A stretch of 46,995 nt of DNA from Candidatus Wolframiiraptor gerlachensis (GCA_021323375.2 JAJPCT020000003.1:1-46995), one strand, 5' to 3'; shown: positions 33,457-41,763, counted from the stretch's first letter. Notes: generated by a model not told the origin, from the sequence alone. Numbers and translations: made by a program.

Positions 33457-34402
33457 CTAGCCACCACGGAGGATCCTCCGTGGCGGGAATGCTGATTGTG
33501 CCACCAACCCCTCATAGCTTTTACTGCCGCCGGCCAGCATGTGTTGTCTCTGCTGCCACGCCTTCTTCAAGATCTTCAGTATTTTCAGTTGCAACCTATA
33601 AATCTTCTTCTTAGGCGACAGGCCCTCTAGGTCTTTTAGAAGCTCTGCGCCAGCTCCATATCTTTTCTTTTTATTGATAAATATTTGTTGCGAGCCTTGA
33701 AAGATGTGCACGTAGTCTATGATTATAGCTTTTGCTCCTGCATGGTATTAGGCCCAGCAGGCCATATAGTCTGCTAAGCTTTCGGTTCAACGGCAACCTC
33801 ACCACAAGTATCGCGACCTCAACGCTATCCTTAACACTCATCATATCACATGCCCGTCTGTATATCGCCGTGTAATCCTCATCCTTCATAACCTCCTCGA
33901 TTATTTTACGTCCATAATGTTCTTGTATAGAGCAGATCTCTTTACCATATTTTTTGAAGGGGGTCTGTGGGTAAGTGTTTGCCATTGTCGTATGAGCTTC
34001 TTCCATCCCGCATATCTCTCATACATGTTAATGAGCTGTAGTAGCCTCAACTCCCTGAGCGTTAGCGGCCTGAAATGGTTTCTTGGAATAGTGCTCAAAA
34101 GCTTTGCATCAGCCTCATCAGACTTCTCAACCCCATTCTCCTCCCTCAACCTCTTAAGCAACCTAAGGTTCTTCAATGAAAATATCTTGACGTTCCTCTC
34201 AATCAGCTCCATCAACTCCCCCATAGATTTGCGGGAACAACGCGTCAATGTATATCTCGCCGGCATCCTCCAGCTCGGTTAATCTTTTCACCCTGAATAC
34301 CTTGTCCCCGTCGAAGACTACATGCGTATTATGCTTCCCCCGCTTCTTCCTGTCGGCTGGAATCGCTACATCAACATAGTAAACCCTAGCCATCCACATC
34401 AC
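33457..34402 (-). pseudogene. IS110-like (DEDD) transposase remnant with three frameshifts
   Basis: Four overlapping minus-strand frames read as one protein: VYYVDVAIPADRKKRGKHNT (RuvC-like start), IDALFPQIYG, then GELMELIERNVKIFSLKNLR with EKSDEADAKLLS, which matches the IS110 KTDxxDAxxLA pattern. Next comes PFKKYGKEICSIQEHYGRKI with a Transposase_20-like region ..SRLYGLLGLIPCRSKSYNHR, and last a Lys-rich tail. Frame breaks lie at a G run near 34225, at C/A runs near 33960 and at an A run near 33685. IS110 elements lack clear terminal inverted repeats, and none were found. The family is inferred from short motifs only. Confidence 0.5.
33464..33483. repeat. 20-bp perfect palindrome
   Basis: ccacggagga followed at once by its exact reverse complement tcctccgtgg. 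With no spacer it is better suited to bind a dimeric protein or to be a resolution or recombination site than to be a hairpin terminator. It overlaps the 3' end of the broken IS110-like gene, so it may mark an element boundary. Confidence 0.8.
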
Positions 34403-34411
34403 CTCCCTCCA

Positions 34412-34762
34412 TCAACATCCCATGATGTCGAGGACATCCTGCTCACCCCACCAGCTAACAGCTTGATCGAGCACCTCGTATATCTCATGCTTCAGCCTCT
34501 CCATCAACATATTACCAAGAAACTTGGCGTAAAACTGGCAGAACTCAAGGACATTATTCCTGATCTTCGCGTAATCAGCCAACTTGACCCTAAAATCTAT
34601 CTCCGGGTTGGCTAAGAGGTCAAGGAAAGAGTCAATGCAGTCGAGCATATACTTGAATTCTTGGGCGGCGCCCGGGCCGAGCTCCGCGAACGCATCAGAA
34701 TATCTCTGCTCTATATCCCTCGCCGCCATCCGTGTAGAAACAGATCCTCTACTGAAAAACAT
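34412..34762 (-). CDS. Helical protein of unknown function beside the IS110-like remnant
   Basis: A roughly 116-residue protein, mostly alpha-helical by pattern (RDIEQRYSDAFAELGPGAAQ, EFKYMLDCIDSFLDLLANPE, DYAKIRNNVLEFCQFYAKFL). I do not recognise it. Start ATG 34762 is taken because a TATA-like cctttaaag lies about 22 bases upstream; ATG 34729 (MAARDIEQRY) is an alternative. It ends ten bases before the transposase-like frame in the same direction, so it may be an accessory gene of that element or simply a neighbour. It is divergent from the YgjP-like protease gene. Confidence 0.6.
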   Translation of the reverse strand: MFFSRGSVSTRMAARDIEQRYSDAFAELGPGAAQEFKYMLDCIDSFLDLLANPEIDFRVKLADYAKIRNNVLEFCQFYAKFLGNMLMERLKHEIYEVLDQAVSWWGEQDVLDIMGC

Positions 34763-34779
34763 TTGGCCTTGTGGAGAGG

Positions 34780-34788
34780 CTTTAAAGG
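34780..34788 (-). promoter_or_regulatory. TATA-like box in the divergent gap 34763-34864
   Basis: On the minus strand cctttaaag; nearly self-complementary, so it may also serve the plus strand. It lies about 22 bases before ATG 34762. Confidence 0.4.
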
Positions 34789-34864
34789 CCGCCCTTTGTA
34801 TCATGCTGGGAGAGCCGGGGGTGGAGTGTCTTATTCGGGTGGCGGGCGCGGGTGCCGTGGAAGT

Positions 34865-35413
34865 ATGAGCGGCATCAGGTATAGGATAATTCGGAGGCGG
34901 GTGAAGTATCCTCGGCTTGAGATCTGGGGTAATGAGATCTGGATTATCGTGCCGGGTAATGTGGATCCATGGAGGGTGGTGAGGCAGAATAGGGAGTGGC
35001 TTATTAGGCAGATAGAGATCGCGAGGAGGGCGGCTGAGCTCTCAGGGAAAATCGAGCTCGTGCCGAGAACTAGGAGGAAGTTCAGATCTTTGATTGAGAG
35101 GGTTGTGCAAGAGTATGCTGAGGAGCTGGGGGTCGAGGTGAACAGGATATTCGTGAGGAGAGTTAAGTCCGCGTGGGGGAGCTGTAGCGGGAGAGGAAAC
35201 ATCACGATAAATGCTGCGGCTCAGTGGCTTCCCGAGAGGCTGGTGAGATACATCGCCTATCATGAGGTCTGCCATCTCAGGAGATGGAGGCACGATAGGG
35301 AGTTTGAAAGGCTCGTGAGGGAGAAGTTTCCCGACCACGAGGATCTGGATCTCCAGCTCCAAGCATACTGGATCAAGCTGAGAGAGCAGGATAAGGCGTG
35401 CAGCAAATCCTAG
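34865..35413 (+). CDS. YgjP-like (SprT/WLM-related) metal-dependent hydrolase
   Basis: A 182-residue protein with the zinc-protease motif HEVCHLRRWRHDREF, i.e. HExxH plus a third His six residues on, which is the YgjP/DUF45 arrangement. Upstream lies the family signature RVKSAWGSCSGRGNITINAA. The N-terminal half (RYRIIRRRVKYPRLEIWGNE) is the usual small beta domain. Such proteins are widespread in bacteria and archaea and often lie near restriction or repair genes; their substrate is not established. Start ATG 34865 is preferred over earlier in-frame codons because the family starts near this point. The following gap, 35414-35610, shows no gene. Confidence 0.88.
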   Translation: MSGIRYRIIRRRVKYPRLEIWGNEIWIIVPGNVDPWRVVRQNREWLIRQIEIARRAAELSGKIELVPRTRRKFRSLIERVVQEYAEELGVEVNRIFVRRVKSAWGSCSGRGNITINAAAQWLPERLVRYIAYHEVCHLRRWRHDREFERLVREKFPDHEDLDLQLQAYWIKLREQDKACSKS

Positions 35414-35610
35414 AGCTCCTTGACCCGTTTTCTCCCATGTCTAGTATTCTTCATGTTTCTTGCTTGAATTAGGTTGCGGTTCATCTTCATTCTTGATTTG
35501 CCGACAGGGTAGCCCATCCCCACTACATCCCAATCACGCGGAAGATAACCTTTCCGCCCTCCTCGGTGATATAGCTATATTCCGGCCTCGGACTAGAAGC
35601 TCTCGACGCG

Positions 35611-36429
35611 ATGCATAAGCTCGGCTTCCCAATATGGTATGGGTATGGCTTGGAGATCAGCCGGATAGTCGAAGAGGCTCGTGAGACGGGTTTTGACTAT
35701 ATCGAGGTTAGCATTGATCATCCGTGGCCGCGGGGCGGCGAGCCGAGCCTAGCTGGTGTTGTCAGGGTGATTAGGGGCTCCGGCCTATCCATCGGCTTCC
35801 ATGCTCCTTGGAGAGATCTCAGGCTCTCCTCCCCGTTTGAGGAGGTTCGGGAGGCCTCGATCAGGGTCTTCGAGAGGATAGCATCAGATCTCTCGGCCCA
35901 TGAATGTGATTATCTCGTCGCCCATCTCTCAACGGATCAGGCAGTTGATAGGATTAATGAGATCCGGGATGAGGTTGTAAAAGCGGCGGTAAAGTCTGTT
36001 GAAACGCTGACCGGGATATGTAGAGACCTCGGCCTCATACTCCTAGTGGAGAATGTCCGCGAGGACTTGGAGATGTTTGAGAGGGTCGCGTCGAGGGCTG
36101 ATGGGGTCTGCCTCGACATCGGCCACGTGATAATCTCCACGCACAAGAGGCATGGGAGGGAAAGCGTTGACGCGGAGCTCGAGAGATGGATGAGATCGCT
36201 GAAGGATAGGATCATGGCGATACATTACAGCGGCGTCAGGTTTGATGGAAAATACGCGCGTGATCACCAACTGACCAATAGCTCAGACAAGTATCTGCGT
36301 CTTCTAAAGAATCATCTCGGAGAACTAAGGCCACGCTATATCCTCTTCGAGGTCTTTGAGGGCTTGAACGAGGAGCATGCATGGCCGAGACAGCTCGCAG
36401 ACGCCCTCCACTTCCTCAGAAGCCCATAG
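35611..36429 (+). CDS. Sugar isomerase/AP-endonuclease-2-fold TIM barrel protein
   Basis: A 272-residue protein of the xylose-isomerase-like TIM barrel group that includes endonuclease IV. Metal-site patterns: FDYIEVSIDHPWP, SIGFHAPWRDLRL, YLVAHLSTDQAV, LLVENVREDLEMF, VCLDIGHVIISTHK, IMAIHYSGVRF and YILFEVFEG, giving the His/Glu/Asp ligands in the usual order. It could be a sugar or hydroxypyruvate isomerase or an AP endonuclease; sequence alone does not decide. A repair role is suggested, weakly, by endonuclease V downstream (46 bases). Confidence 0.8.
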   Translation: MHKLGFPIWYGYGLEISRIVEEARETGFDYIEVSIDHPWPRGGEPSLAGVVRVIRGSGLSIGFHAPWRDLRLSSPFEEVREASIRVFERIASDLSAHECDYLVAHLSTDQAVDRINEIRDEVVKAAVKSVETLTGICRDLGLILLVENVREDLEMFERVASRADGVCLDIGHVIISTHKRHGRESVDAELERWMRSLKDRIMAIHYSGVRFDGKYARDHQLTNSSDKYLRLLKNHLGELRPRYILFEVFEGLNEEHAWPRQLADALHFLRSP

Positions 36430-36475
36430 AAGGTTTCAATCATTTAAATCTCCTGCAAGAGTGATTACCCCCCAG

Positions 36476-37126
36476 ATGTCGAGCAGAAGCGAGGTCCTTG
36501 AAGAGTTTTTCATATCGCTTCAGGAGGCCATGTGGAGAATTCTTTCGAGAAGCTGGGAGAGTGTTGAGCTCAGGGATCTTAGGAGGATTGCGGCGGCTGA
36601 TGTCGCGTATAGAGGTGATCTGGCGCTAGCGGTCGCGATATGCTGGGATCTGGAGAGGGGGGAGCCTGTGGAGGAGAAGTGGCTGGCATGTGAGGCCCTA
36701 TATCCCTATGTCCCAGGTCTCCTCTTCCTCAGAGAGGCGCCGCCGATGCTGAGGGCAGTCAAGCTGCTGGAACATGAGTGGAGTCTCCTCCTCGTTAATG
36801 GGCATGGACTTCTTCATCCGCGGAGAATGGGTCTCGCGGTGATCTTGGGCCTCGTCCTCGGCAAGCCGGCACTAGGTGTCGCCAAGTCGCTACTAGTCGG
36901 TGTTGAGGGCCCTGGGGAAGATTGGGGGCCGGTCGAGGTCTCGGGCGAGATCCTAGGCTACTGGTTCAAGACTAGAAGTGGTGGAAAGTTTTACGTGAGC
37001 CCGGGCTATCTGCTGACCGTGGATCAGGTCCCCGAGCTGGTCAGAATCCTCGGATCAAGGTATCCTGAGCCGCTTGCTTATGCTGATAAGCTCTCGAAAA
37101 GGCTTGCTAGGAGCCTGTCTCCGTGA
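36476..37126 (+). CDS. nfi: Endonuclease V with a substituted catalytic Asp
   Basis: A 216-residue enzyme of the EndoV family, which cuts next to hypoxanthine in DNA or inosine in RNA. Family motifs: IAAADVAYRGD (Asp42), YPYVPGLLFLREAPPML (Glu87) and LLVNGHGLLHPRRMGLA (His110, His114). Asn108 stands where the third catalytic Asp (Asp110 of Thermotoga EndoV) is expected. Start ATG 36476, with a TATA-like catttaaat about 30 bases upstream; this implies a leaderless message and excludes the longer frame from 36377. Its 3' end overlaps the cdvB 3' end by 20 bases (convergent). Confidence 0.9.
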   Translation: MSSRSEVLEEFFISLQEAMWRILSRSWESVELRDLRRIAAADVAYRGDLALAVAICWDLERGEPVEEKWLACEALYPYVPGLLFLREAPPMLRAVKLLEHEWSLLLVNGHGLLHPRRMGLAVILGLVLGKPALGVAKSLLVGVEGPGEDWGPVEVSGEILGYWFKTRSGGKFYVSPGYLLTVDQVPELVRILGSRYPEPLAYADKLSKRLARSLSP

Positions 37127-37673
37127 TCCTGCTATGCTCCCCTCTTTTTTGCGCCGCGATCGCACTCGCCTCCTCCAAGATCTTCCGGGCCTCATCGCTC
37201 AGCTTGGTCTCAGCGATCGTGGACCCGTGGAAGGTCCCGACCTCAACCGAGAGATCCTCCATCATGTTCACGAGCCTGTCAAGCTCATCGGATGCGGTTG
37301 GCGCGATGCCGCGAATCTCTTGGCTCGCCGCTGCCAACACGTCCTTCAGCGGAAGGACGACCCTGCCAGCATCCTGCAGATCCTTGACAGCCTCGATCCT
37401 GTATAGCACGCCTTCGAGGAGCAGGTTTGCATGGACAAGCCTTCTAAGGGCCTTCCTCAGCTCGGCGAGCTCCTCCGCATATATCGCCGCCCTCTCGCGA
37501 TCCCTCTCCATGTGGGCCCTGACAACCTGCTCGAAGAGCTCCCTCTCCCTCGCCTCGATATCCCTAACCCTTCTCGATAACCTGGCCCTGATGATGCTGA
37601 CGGAGTCAATTATCTCGTTTGGTTTAATCTCCCTCTTCTCGGCCTTCCTCCGCCTCCAGAATGCCAGCCGCAT
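37107..37673 (-). CDS. cdvB: CdvB-like ESCRT-III (Snf7 family) protein
   Basis: A 188-residue coiled-coil protein. The segment ERELFEQVVRAHMERDRERA, then AIYAEELAELRKALRRLVHA (about 43-82), followed by YRIEAVKDLQDAGRVVLPLK, is the ESCRT-III core pattern of archaeal CdvB proteins, which polymerise on membranes in cell division and vesicle formation. The N-terminus is basic (RLAFWRRRKAEKREIKPNE), suited to membrane contact. CdvA and the Vps4-like CdvC are not adjacent. I see no C-terminal winged helix or CdvC-binding MIM2 motif, so it may be one of several paralogues (CdvB1/B2-like). Confidence 0.85.
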   Translation of the reverse strand: MRLAFWRRRKAEKREIKPNEIIDSVSIIRARLSRRVRDIEARERELFEQVVRAHMERDRERAAIYAEELAELRKALRRLVHANLLLEGVLYRIEAVKDLQDAGRVVLPLKDVLAAASQEIRGIAPTASDELDRLVNMMEDLSVEVGTFHGSTIAETKLSDEARKILEEASAIAAQKRGEHSRITETGS

Positions 37674-37817
37674 CCCTTCAACCCACGCCCAAGCCGCCTA
37701 GAAATAACTTCCCAGCCCAGGCTCAACAGGATATGACCTCTACTATCTCTTCGAGAATACTTGCGGAACATCGGCTACGCCAGTTTTTAAGGTGGCTGGG
37801 GGAAGATCGGATGGGCC

Positions 37818-38339
37818 TTGCTTGAGAAGCTGGCTCAGATACTGTTATTCATCCTCCCAGCATACTGTGCGAATGGAGCCCCGGTTGTCGGCGTGAGGCT
37901 GATAGGTCGCTCAACGCCGCTGGATCGAGGTGCCAGAGTCTGGGATGGGCGGAGGATATTAGGGGATGGGAAGACCCTCGAAGGTCTATTGATGGGCGTG
38001 GCGATGGGCACGATAGCCGGGCTTATAATCCATTCTTTCATCCCGGGTATCTATAGGAGTTCGCTCGAGCCCTTCATGCTGAGTGTAGGCGCCATGGCCG
38101 GGGATATATTCGGGTCATTTGTCAAGCGGAGGCTTGGGCTTGAGAGAGGGCGCCCAGCGCCAGGTCTCGACCAGCTCGGCTTCCTCGCCTTCGCCCTCCT
38201 CTTCTCCATATTTACCTTCGGCCCGCCAAGGTGGCTCGATGCCCTGACACTAATTCTACTTGTGGCGGTGACGGCGATTTTGCATATCGGAACAAACTAC
38301 TTGGCATACTTGCTGAAATTGAAAGCAGAACCCTATTGA
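37818..38339 (+). CDS. carS: CDP-archaeol synthase
   Basis: A 173-residue polytopic membrane enzyme that activates unsaturated archaetidic precursor (DGGGP) with CTP to CDP-archaeol in ether-lipid synthesis. Signatures: LPAYCANGAPVV, then RILGDGKTLEGLLMGVAMGT, then VGAMAGDIFGSFVKRRLGLE and APGLDQLGFL. About four to five membrane helices. Start TTG 37818; the ATG at 37811 is out of frame and closes at once. Convergent with the zinc-ribbon membrane protein, overlapping its end by seven bases. Confidence 0.95.
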   Translation: MLEKLAQILLFILPAYCANGAPVVGVRLIGRSTPLDRGARVWDGRRILGDGKTLEGLLMGVAMGTIAGLIIHSFIPGIYRSSLEPFMLSVGAMAGDIFGSFVKRRLGLERGRPAPGLDQLGFLAFALLFSIFTFGPPRWLDALTLILLVAVTAILHIGTNYLAYLLKLKAEPY

Positions 38340-38563
38340 CTAGGCCCCCCTCCCAAGAATAGCAACATGAAGAAGATTACGAATATCACGGCATACATGA
38401 TCAGCATAATGTTCCTCATCCGCCTTTGCCTCGCCTCAATCCTCGCCTGAACCTGCATACACTTCTCCGAACATATCTCCTTGTCCGGTGGGATTGCTCT
38501 GCCACAAATCCGACAATGCCTATGATCCACGATCCTAGCCTTCTTCTCCTTCTTCTCGCTCAA
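38333..38563 (-). CDS. Small zinc-ribbon membrane protein (DUF2116 type)
   Basis: A 76-residue protein with an N-terminal zinc-binding segment, HRHCRICGRAIPPDKEICSE followed by KC, and a single C-terminal membrane helix, MLIMYAVIFVIFFMLLFLGG. This short layout is known in archaea as DUF2116; its role is not established. The zinc ribbon would face the cytoplasm if the basic stretch (RIEARQRRMRN) before the helix follows the positive-inside rule. Confidence 0.82.
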   Translation of the reverse strand: MSEKKEKKARIVDHRHCRICGRAIPPDKEICSEKCMQVQARIEARQRRMRNIMLIMYAVIFVIFFMLLFLGGGPSQ

Positions 38564-38645
38564 CGGTGGATCCCTCTCAGGGCAGTATTTAAACCGCTAT
38601 CGAGCAAGTCTAGCCTTAAATGCCGCCGGATGAAATGTTTGAAGG

Positions 38646-39866
38646 TTGAGCAGGGAAAGTTTCGAAAACCTAGTCGCTCTCACAATTCCCGTCGCGGCTC
38701 TCCACCTCCTGCTCAACCTCAGCGGCTGGCTATGGTATACTCTCCTAGGCAAGTATCTCATAGTGGATCTCAGCTTCTCCGGGAACGAGCTCGGTCTCGT
38801 GATGATGCTCTATAATCTGTCGTTCGCGGTCTCAGCCCTCCCGGCTGGGATCCTATCCGATGTAATCATGTCTAGGAGGGTGCTGCTCATGGGCGCTGTG
38901 GCATGCGCTATCGGGATACTGCTCATGGCCTTCTCAAGGGATGTGGTTATGATGTCTGCCGCCTGCCTGATAATAGGCTTTGGAGACGCCTTCACGCTGA
39001 CCGCTATAACCGTGCACACAGTCAAGAGCGGCGGTATTAGGCACCTAGCAACGCTCTATGGATTCGTGCTATGGGCTGGAACCTTGGGCGAGCTCCTAGG
39101 ATCATTCATGAGCGGCTATGTGAAGGAGTACTTGGGAAGCCAGACCCTTTTCATCTTAAGCTCGATAATGTCGCTGGCCCCACTGCCCATGCTCCCGCTG
39201 ATAAGGGAGAGGCCTCAAGAGAGGCGCGCCGCGGGATCCATATCGCTAGCCTCCCTCGCCGAGCCCATCAAGCTCCTAGGTTTCCACGATATCCTCAGAC
39301 TGTTGACACTAGGTCTAATCTTCCACACAGTGGGCTATTGCATGTTCTTTCCATTCATCTCTGTTCACGCGAGCTTTGCTGGCCTAGCTGATAGAGAGAT
39401 TGGGATGATAAACTCGGCAATATTGCTCTCAACATTCCTGATAACACTGCCGTGTGGAATCCTAGCGGATAGGATTGGGAGCAGGCCCATGCTGCTGGCC
39501 CACGTCCTTCTATCATCGTTTTCATGGATGCTGTACGGATTGAGCGGCGACCTCACATCAGTCTTCTTGGCGGCGGCCTTCCTAGGAGCTGTCAACGCTA
39601 TGGATTATCCTGCTAGGCGGCGCCTGCTCATAGAAGCCTCTGGGGAGGAGGCTGTTGGGATGCTGATAGGTGCTCTCGACTTCTTCATAAGTCTCGCCTC
39701 GATACCGGGGCCGATGATCGGCGGCATCCTCTACGAGCTGACTGGCATCAGCAGCGTCTTCCTGATAGCATCCCTGATAAACCTGGCCAGCATACCATTC
39801 CTCCTGAGAATCCGTGTTCATGAAATCTCGATGGAGGAGTTTCGGCGGGAAGCCTCCCGGCAATAA
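38646..39866 (+). CDS. Major facilitator superfamily transporter
   Basis: A 406-residue protein with about twelve hydrophobic segments in two sets of six. The MFS loop 2-3 motif appears as AGILSDVIMSRRVLLMG (about 60-76) and again in the second half as CGILADRIGSRPMLL. The substrate cannot be told; the length and lack of large loops fit a drug or small-metabolite transporter. Start TTG 38646 (LSRESFENLV), after an AT-rich region. Convergent with the PUA gene, seven bases apart. Confidence 0.88.
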   Translation: MSRESFENLVALTIPVAALHLLLNLSGWLWYTLLGKYLIVDLSFSGNELGLVMMLYNLSFAVSALPAGILSDVIMSRRVLLMGAVACAIGILLMAFSRDVVMMSAACLIIGFGDAFTLTAITVHTVKSGGIRHLATLYGFVLWAGTLGELLGSFMSGYVKEYLGSQTLFILSSIMSLAPLPMLPLIRERPQERRAAGSISLASLAEPIKLLGFHDILRLLTLGLIFHTVGYCMFFPFISVHASFAGLADREIGMINSAILLSTFLITLPCGILADRIGSRPMLLAHVLLSSFSWMLYGLSGDLTSVFLAAAFLGAVNAMDYPARRRLLIEASGEEAVGMLIGALDFFISLASIPGPMIGGILYELTGISSVFLIASLINLASIPFLLRIRVHEISMEEFRREASRQ

Positions 39867-39873
39867 AGATGCT

Positions 39874-40383
39874 CTAAACCGATTTTATCAGGTGCTTGGA
39901 GTCCATGACAAGCCTCCAGATCTTGTCATCCACGTGATGAATGTTCTCGGCTATCTTGCCTCTTTCCATGGCGCAGCACTCCTCAAGGCTCTTAAGAGCC
40001 CGCGAGATGGCTATCGGCCTCAGGTTCTTCTCATCCCTGACTACGAGCAGGTCGCCCTCGACAAATGATCCTTGAAAACTTCTCACGCCTGGCCTCATGA
40101 CATCGGCACCCTTCGCTATATGGGGGACAGCGCCCATATCGACCACCAGCGCTGGAAGTCTCTCGAGAAGCCCCCGATTATACTCCTCGTGAAGCGTTGG
40201 GAAGATTATCTCCCCAACCTCCGCCAAGACATAGGTCCCAACCACGTATATTTTGAAATTCTCGCCAGCGATCTGGAGCACATTCTTAATCTTCTCGCCA
40301 GCGATCCCCGAGGCCCAGCCAAGCTTCCTAATCCTCTCCAAGAGCCTAGCCGAGTCCCGCTTACTGAGATACCCAACCCTCAT
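39874..40383 (-). CDS. PUA-domain RNA-binding protein (MCT-1/Tma20-like)
   Basis: A 169-residue protein with an N-terminal alpha/beta domain (about 1-80) and a C-terminal PUA domain: LPALVVDMGAVPHIAKGADV followed by MRPGVRSFQGSFVEGDLLVV. The same order occurs in the archaeal relatives of eukaryotic MCT-1/Tma20, which act in translation initiation or ribosome recycling. RNA modification enzymes with a PUA domain would carry a catalytic domain, absent here. Overlaps the nucleotidase gene by four bases (ATGA). Confidence 0.85.
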   Translation of the reverse strand: MRVGYLSKRDSARLLERIRKLGWASGIAGEKIKNVLQIAGENFKIYVVGTYVLAEVGEIIFPTLHEEYNRGLLERLPALVVDMGAVPHIAKGADVMRPGVRSFQGSFVEGDLLVVRDEKNLRPIAISRALKSLEECCAMERGKIAENIHHVDDKIWRLVMDSKHLIKSV

Positions 40384-40952
40384 CTCGCCAGCATCCCCTT
40401 AATTACCTGATAAGCCTCATCTAGGCTCCTTATCCTCCTAACAAACTCGCTCTCACAGGATATATTCCTATTCCAGGGACGGTCATAGAGGAGGAGAATC
40501 CTTGTTCTCAGCATACAACCATCCACGAGGAGGGGCGAGTCATCTATGAAGACGTCGTAGTCGAGTCTCGCCTTCATACCGCTGCTCCTGATCCAGACTA
40601 TGTCATCAAACGATATTCCATGGGCCTCGAGCCATAAGAGCGTATATTTCTCGACATCCCGCGGCCGGGCCGTCACGATATCCACCCTTCCTAGAGTCCT
40701 GAGCCTCGCGACCTTCTCGGATAGATTAGGCTCAGTCGGTGGCAGATCCCTCCACATCCTCCAAGCCATCCTCATAAGCTCCATAAACTCCTCACTAGTA
40801 ATCCCGAGCCCTCTCCAGAAATTCCATTCAATCACATCCTCGTAATCCAGCCTCTGGCCTGACTTCTTGCTCCAAAGCCTGATCCAGAGCCTTATTGTAT
40901 CGGCCAAGACACCGTCAACATCCAGCGAGATCCGGAGCAAGACCCTCGACAT
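40380..40952 (-). CDS. HAD-superfamily 5'-nucleotidase-like phosphatase
   Basis: A 190-residue HAD phosphatase. Motif I is ISLDVDGVLADT (DxDG), motif II VDIVTARPRD, and the acidic motif IV DYDVFIDDSPLL. The cap region (WNFWRGLGITSEEFMELMRM) resembles that of 5'(3')-deoxyribonucleotidase-like and related archaeal phosphatases. The substrate is not fixed by sequence. Translationally coupled to the PUA gene downstream. Confidence 0.82.
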   Translation of the reverse strand: MSRVLLRISLDVDGVLADTIRLWIRLWSKKSGQRLDYEDVIEWNFWRGLGITSEEFMELMRMAWRMWRDLPPTEPNLSEKVARLRTLGRVDIVTARPRDVEKYTLLWLEAHGISFDDIVWIRSSGMKARLDYDVFIDDSPLLVDGCMLRTRILLLYDRPWNRNISCESEFVRRIRSLDEAYQVIKGMLAR

Positions 40953-41071
40953 GCGGGGGCAGCACCCTCATCATAAAAATCTAAAGTGATGATGGGGACG
41001 CCGGTCTCCCCGTCGTGTAAGTTAATAAGGTGGCTCTCGTTGCTTGGCAGGCTGGAGGGGCGAGCCCCAGC

Positions 41072-41383
41072 ATGCCGACAAACGTCCGGATAAAATTGAC
41101 AAGCACGGATCTCGAGAAGATCGAGAGGGTATGCTCTGAGATAAAGGAGATAGCGTTGAGGACTGGGACAAAGATAAGCGGCCCCATACCGCTTCCTAGG
41201 AGGAGGCTCGTCCTACCCGTCCGGAAGTCCCCATGCGGTGAGGGATCAAAGACTTGGAGAAAACATGAGCTCAGGATACATAGAAGGCTGATAGGCCTTG
41301 AGATAACGGATCAAAGAGTCATGAGGGAGATAATGAGGATCCAGATACCCGAGGATGTAAGCATAGAGATGCAGATACGTTAA
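41072..41383 (+). CDS. rps10: 30S ribosomal protein S10
   Basis: A 103-residue S10 protein: NVRIKLTSTDLEKIERVCSE, then TKISGPIPLPRRRLVLPVRK (the elongated loop with Pro-rich centre), SKTWRKHELRIHRRL and a C-terminal IQIPEDVSIEMQI. Start ATG 41072 gives MPTNVRIKL as in other archaeal S10 proteins; a longer frame to 41030 is not supported. In many archaea S10 follows EF-1 alpha, but here it stands alone, next to the lysW operon end. The gap 41384-41525 shows no certain gene. Confidence 0.95.
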   Translation: MPTNVRIKLTSTDLEKIERVCSEIKEIALRTGTKISGPIPLPRRRLVLPVRKSPCGEGSKTWRKHELRIHRRLIGLEITDQRVMREIMRIQIPEDVSIEMQIR

Positions 41384-41525
41384 GGTCGAGCACATGAATC
41401 TGGATCTACATGATGTTCTAGGACTTTTACGAGAAAACAGGAGGCATTATCCTATCTCGGTGCTGTGGCCGGATAAGCATGAAGAAATAAATTTGCTGTT
41501 GGTGAAGGTTTGCCGAGGCTGAGGA

Positions 41526-41702
41526 TTACTCTCCCCAATCCTCGGAGATCTCCTCTGCCTGCCTAAGCCTCATCTCACCATTCTCATCTATCTCGAGCTC
41601 GAGCTGAGATCCGCATTCATCATGCTCGAAGAATTCTCCTGGTAAGGCGTCGTCGGGGACCTCCACGTCTCCTCCGCAGATAGGACACTTAAGGACGGGC
41701 AT
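41526..41702 (-). CDS. lysW: LysW, amino-group carrier protein
   Basis: A 58-residue acidic protein that carries the growing aminoadipate/lysine (or glutamate/ornithine) chain on its C-terminal Glu. It has the zinc-binding start MPVLKCPICGGDVEVPDDAL, the second zinc half EFFEHDECGSQLELEI (His-x2-Cys in place of Cys-x2-Cys), and the required C-terminal EDWGE, which ends exactly at the stop codon. Last gene of the operon lysX-lysY-lysZ-lysW. Confidence 0.97.
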   Translation of the reverse strand: MPVLKCPICGGDVEVPDDALPGEFFEHDECGSQLELEIDENGEMRLRQAEEISEDWGE

Positions 41703-41763
41703 TCTCCCAACACCCTGACAGCTCCTAGGCTGAGTGAGCAGAATATTAAGTTATTCCCGCAGC

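Noticed and set aside
33399-33614. Plus-strand frame opposite the IS110-like remnant
   Set aside because: Composition and lack of motifs indicate an antisense shadow; the minus strand carries the protein-like signal.
36377-36475. Longer start for endonuclease V overlapping the upstream gene
   Set aside because: The family begins near MSSRSEVLEEF; a TATA-like box lies inside the longer reading.
41394-41522. 42-codon ATG frame between rps10 and lysW
   Set aside because: No ribosome site, no recognisable pattern, and in a short gap between two gene ends; it can be chance.
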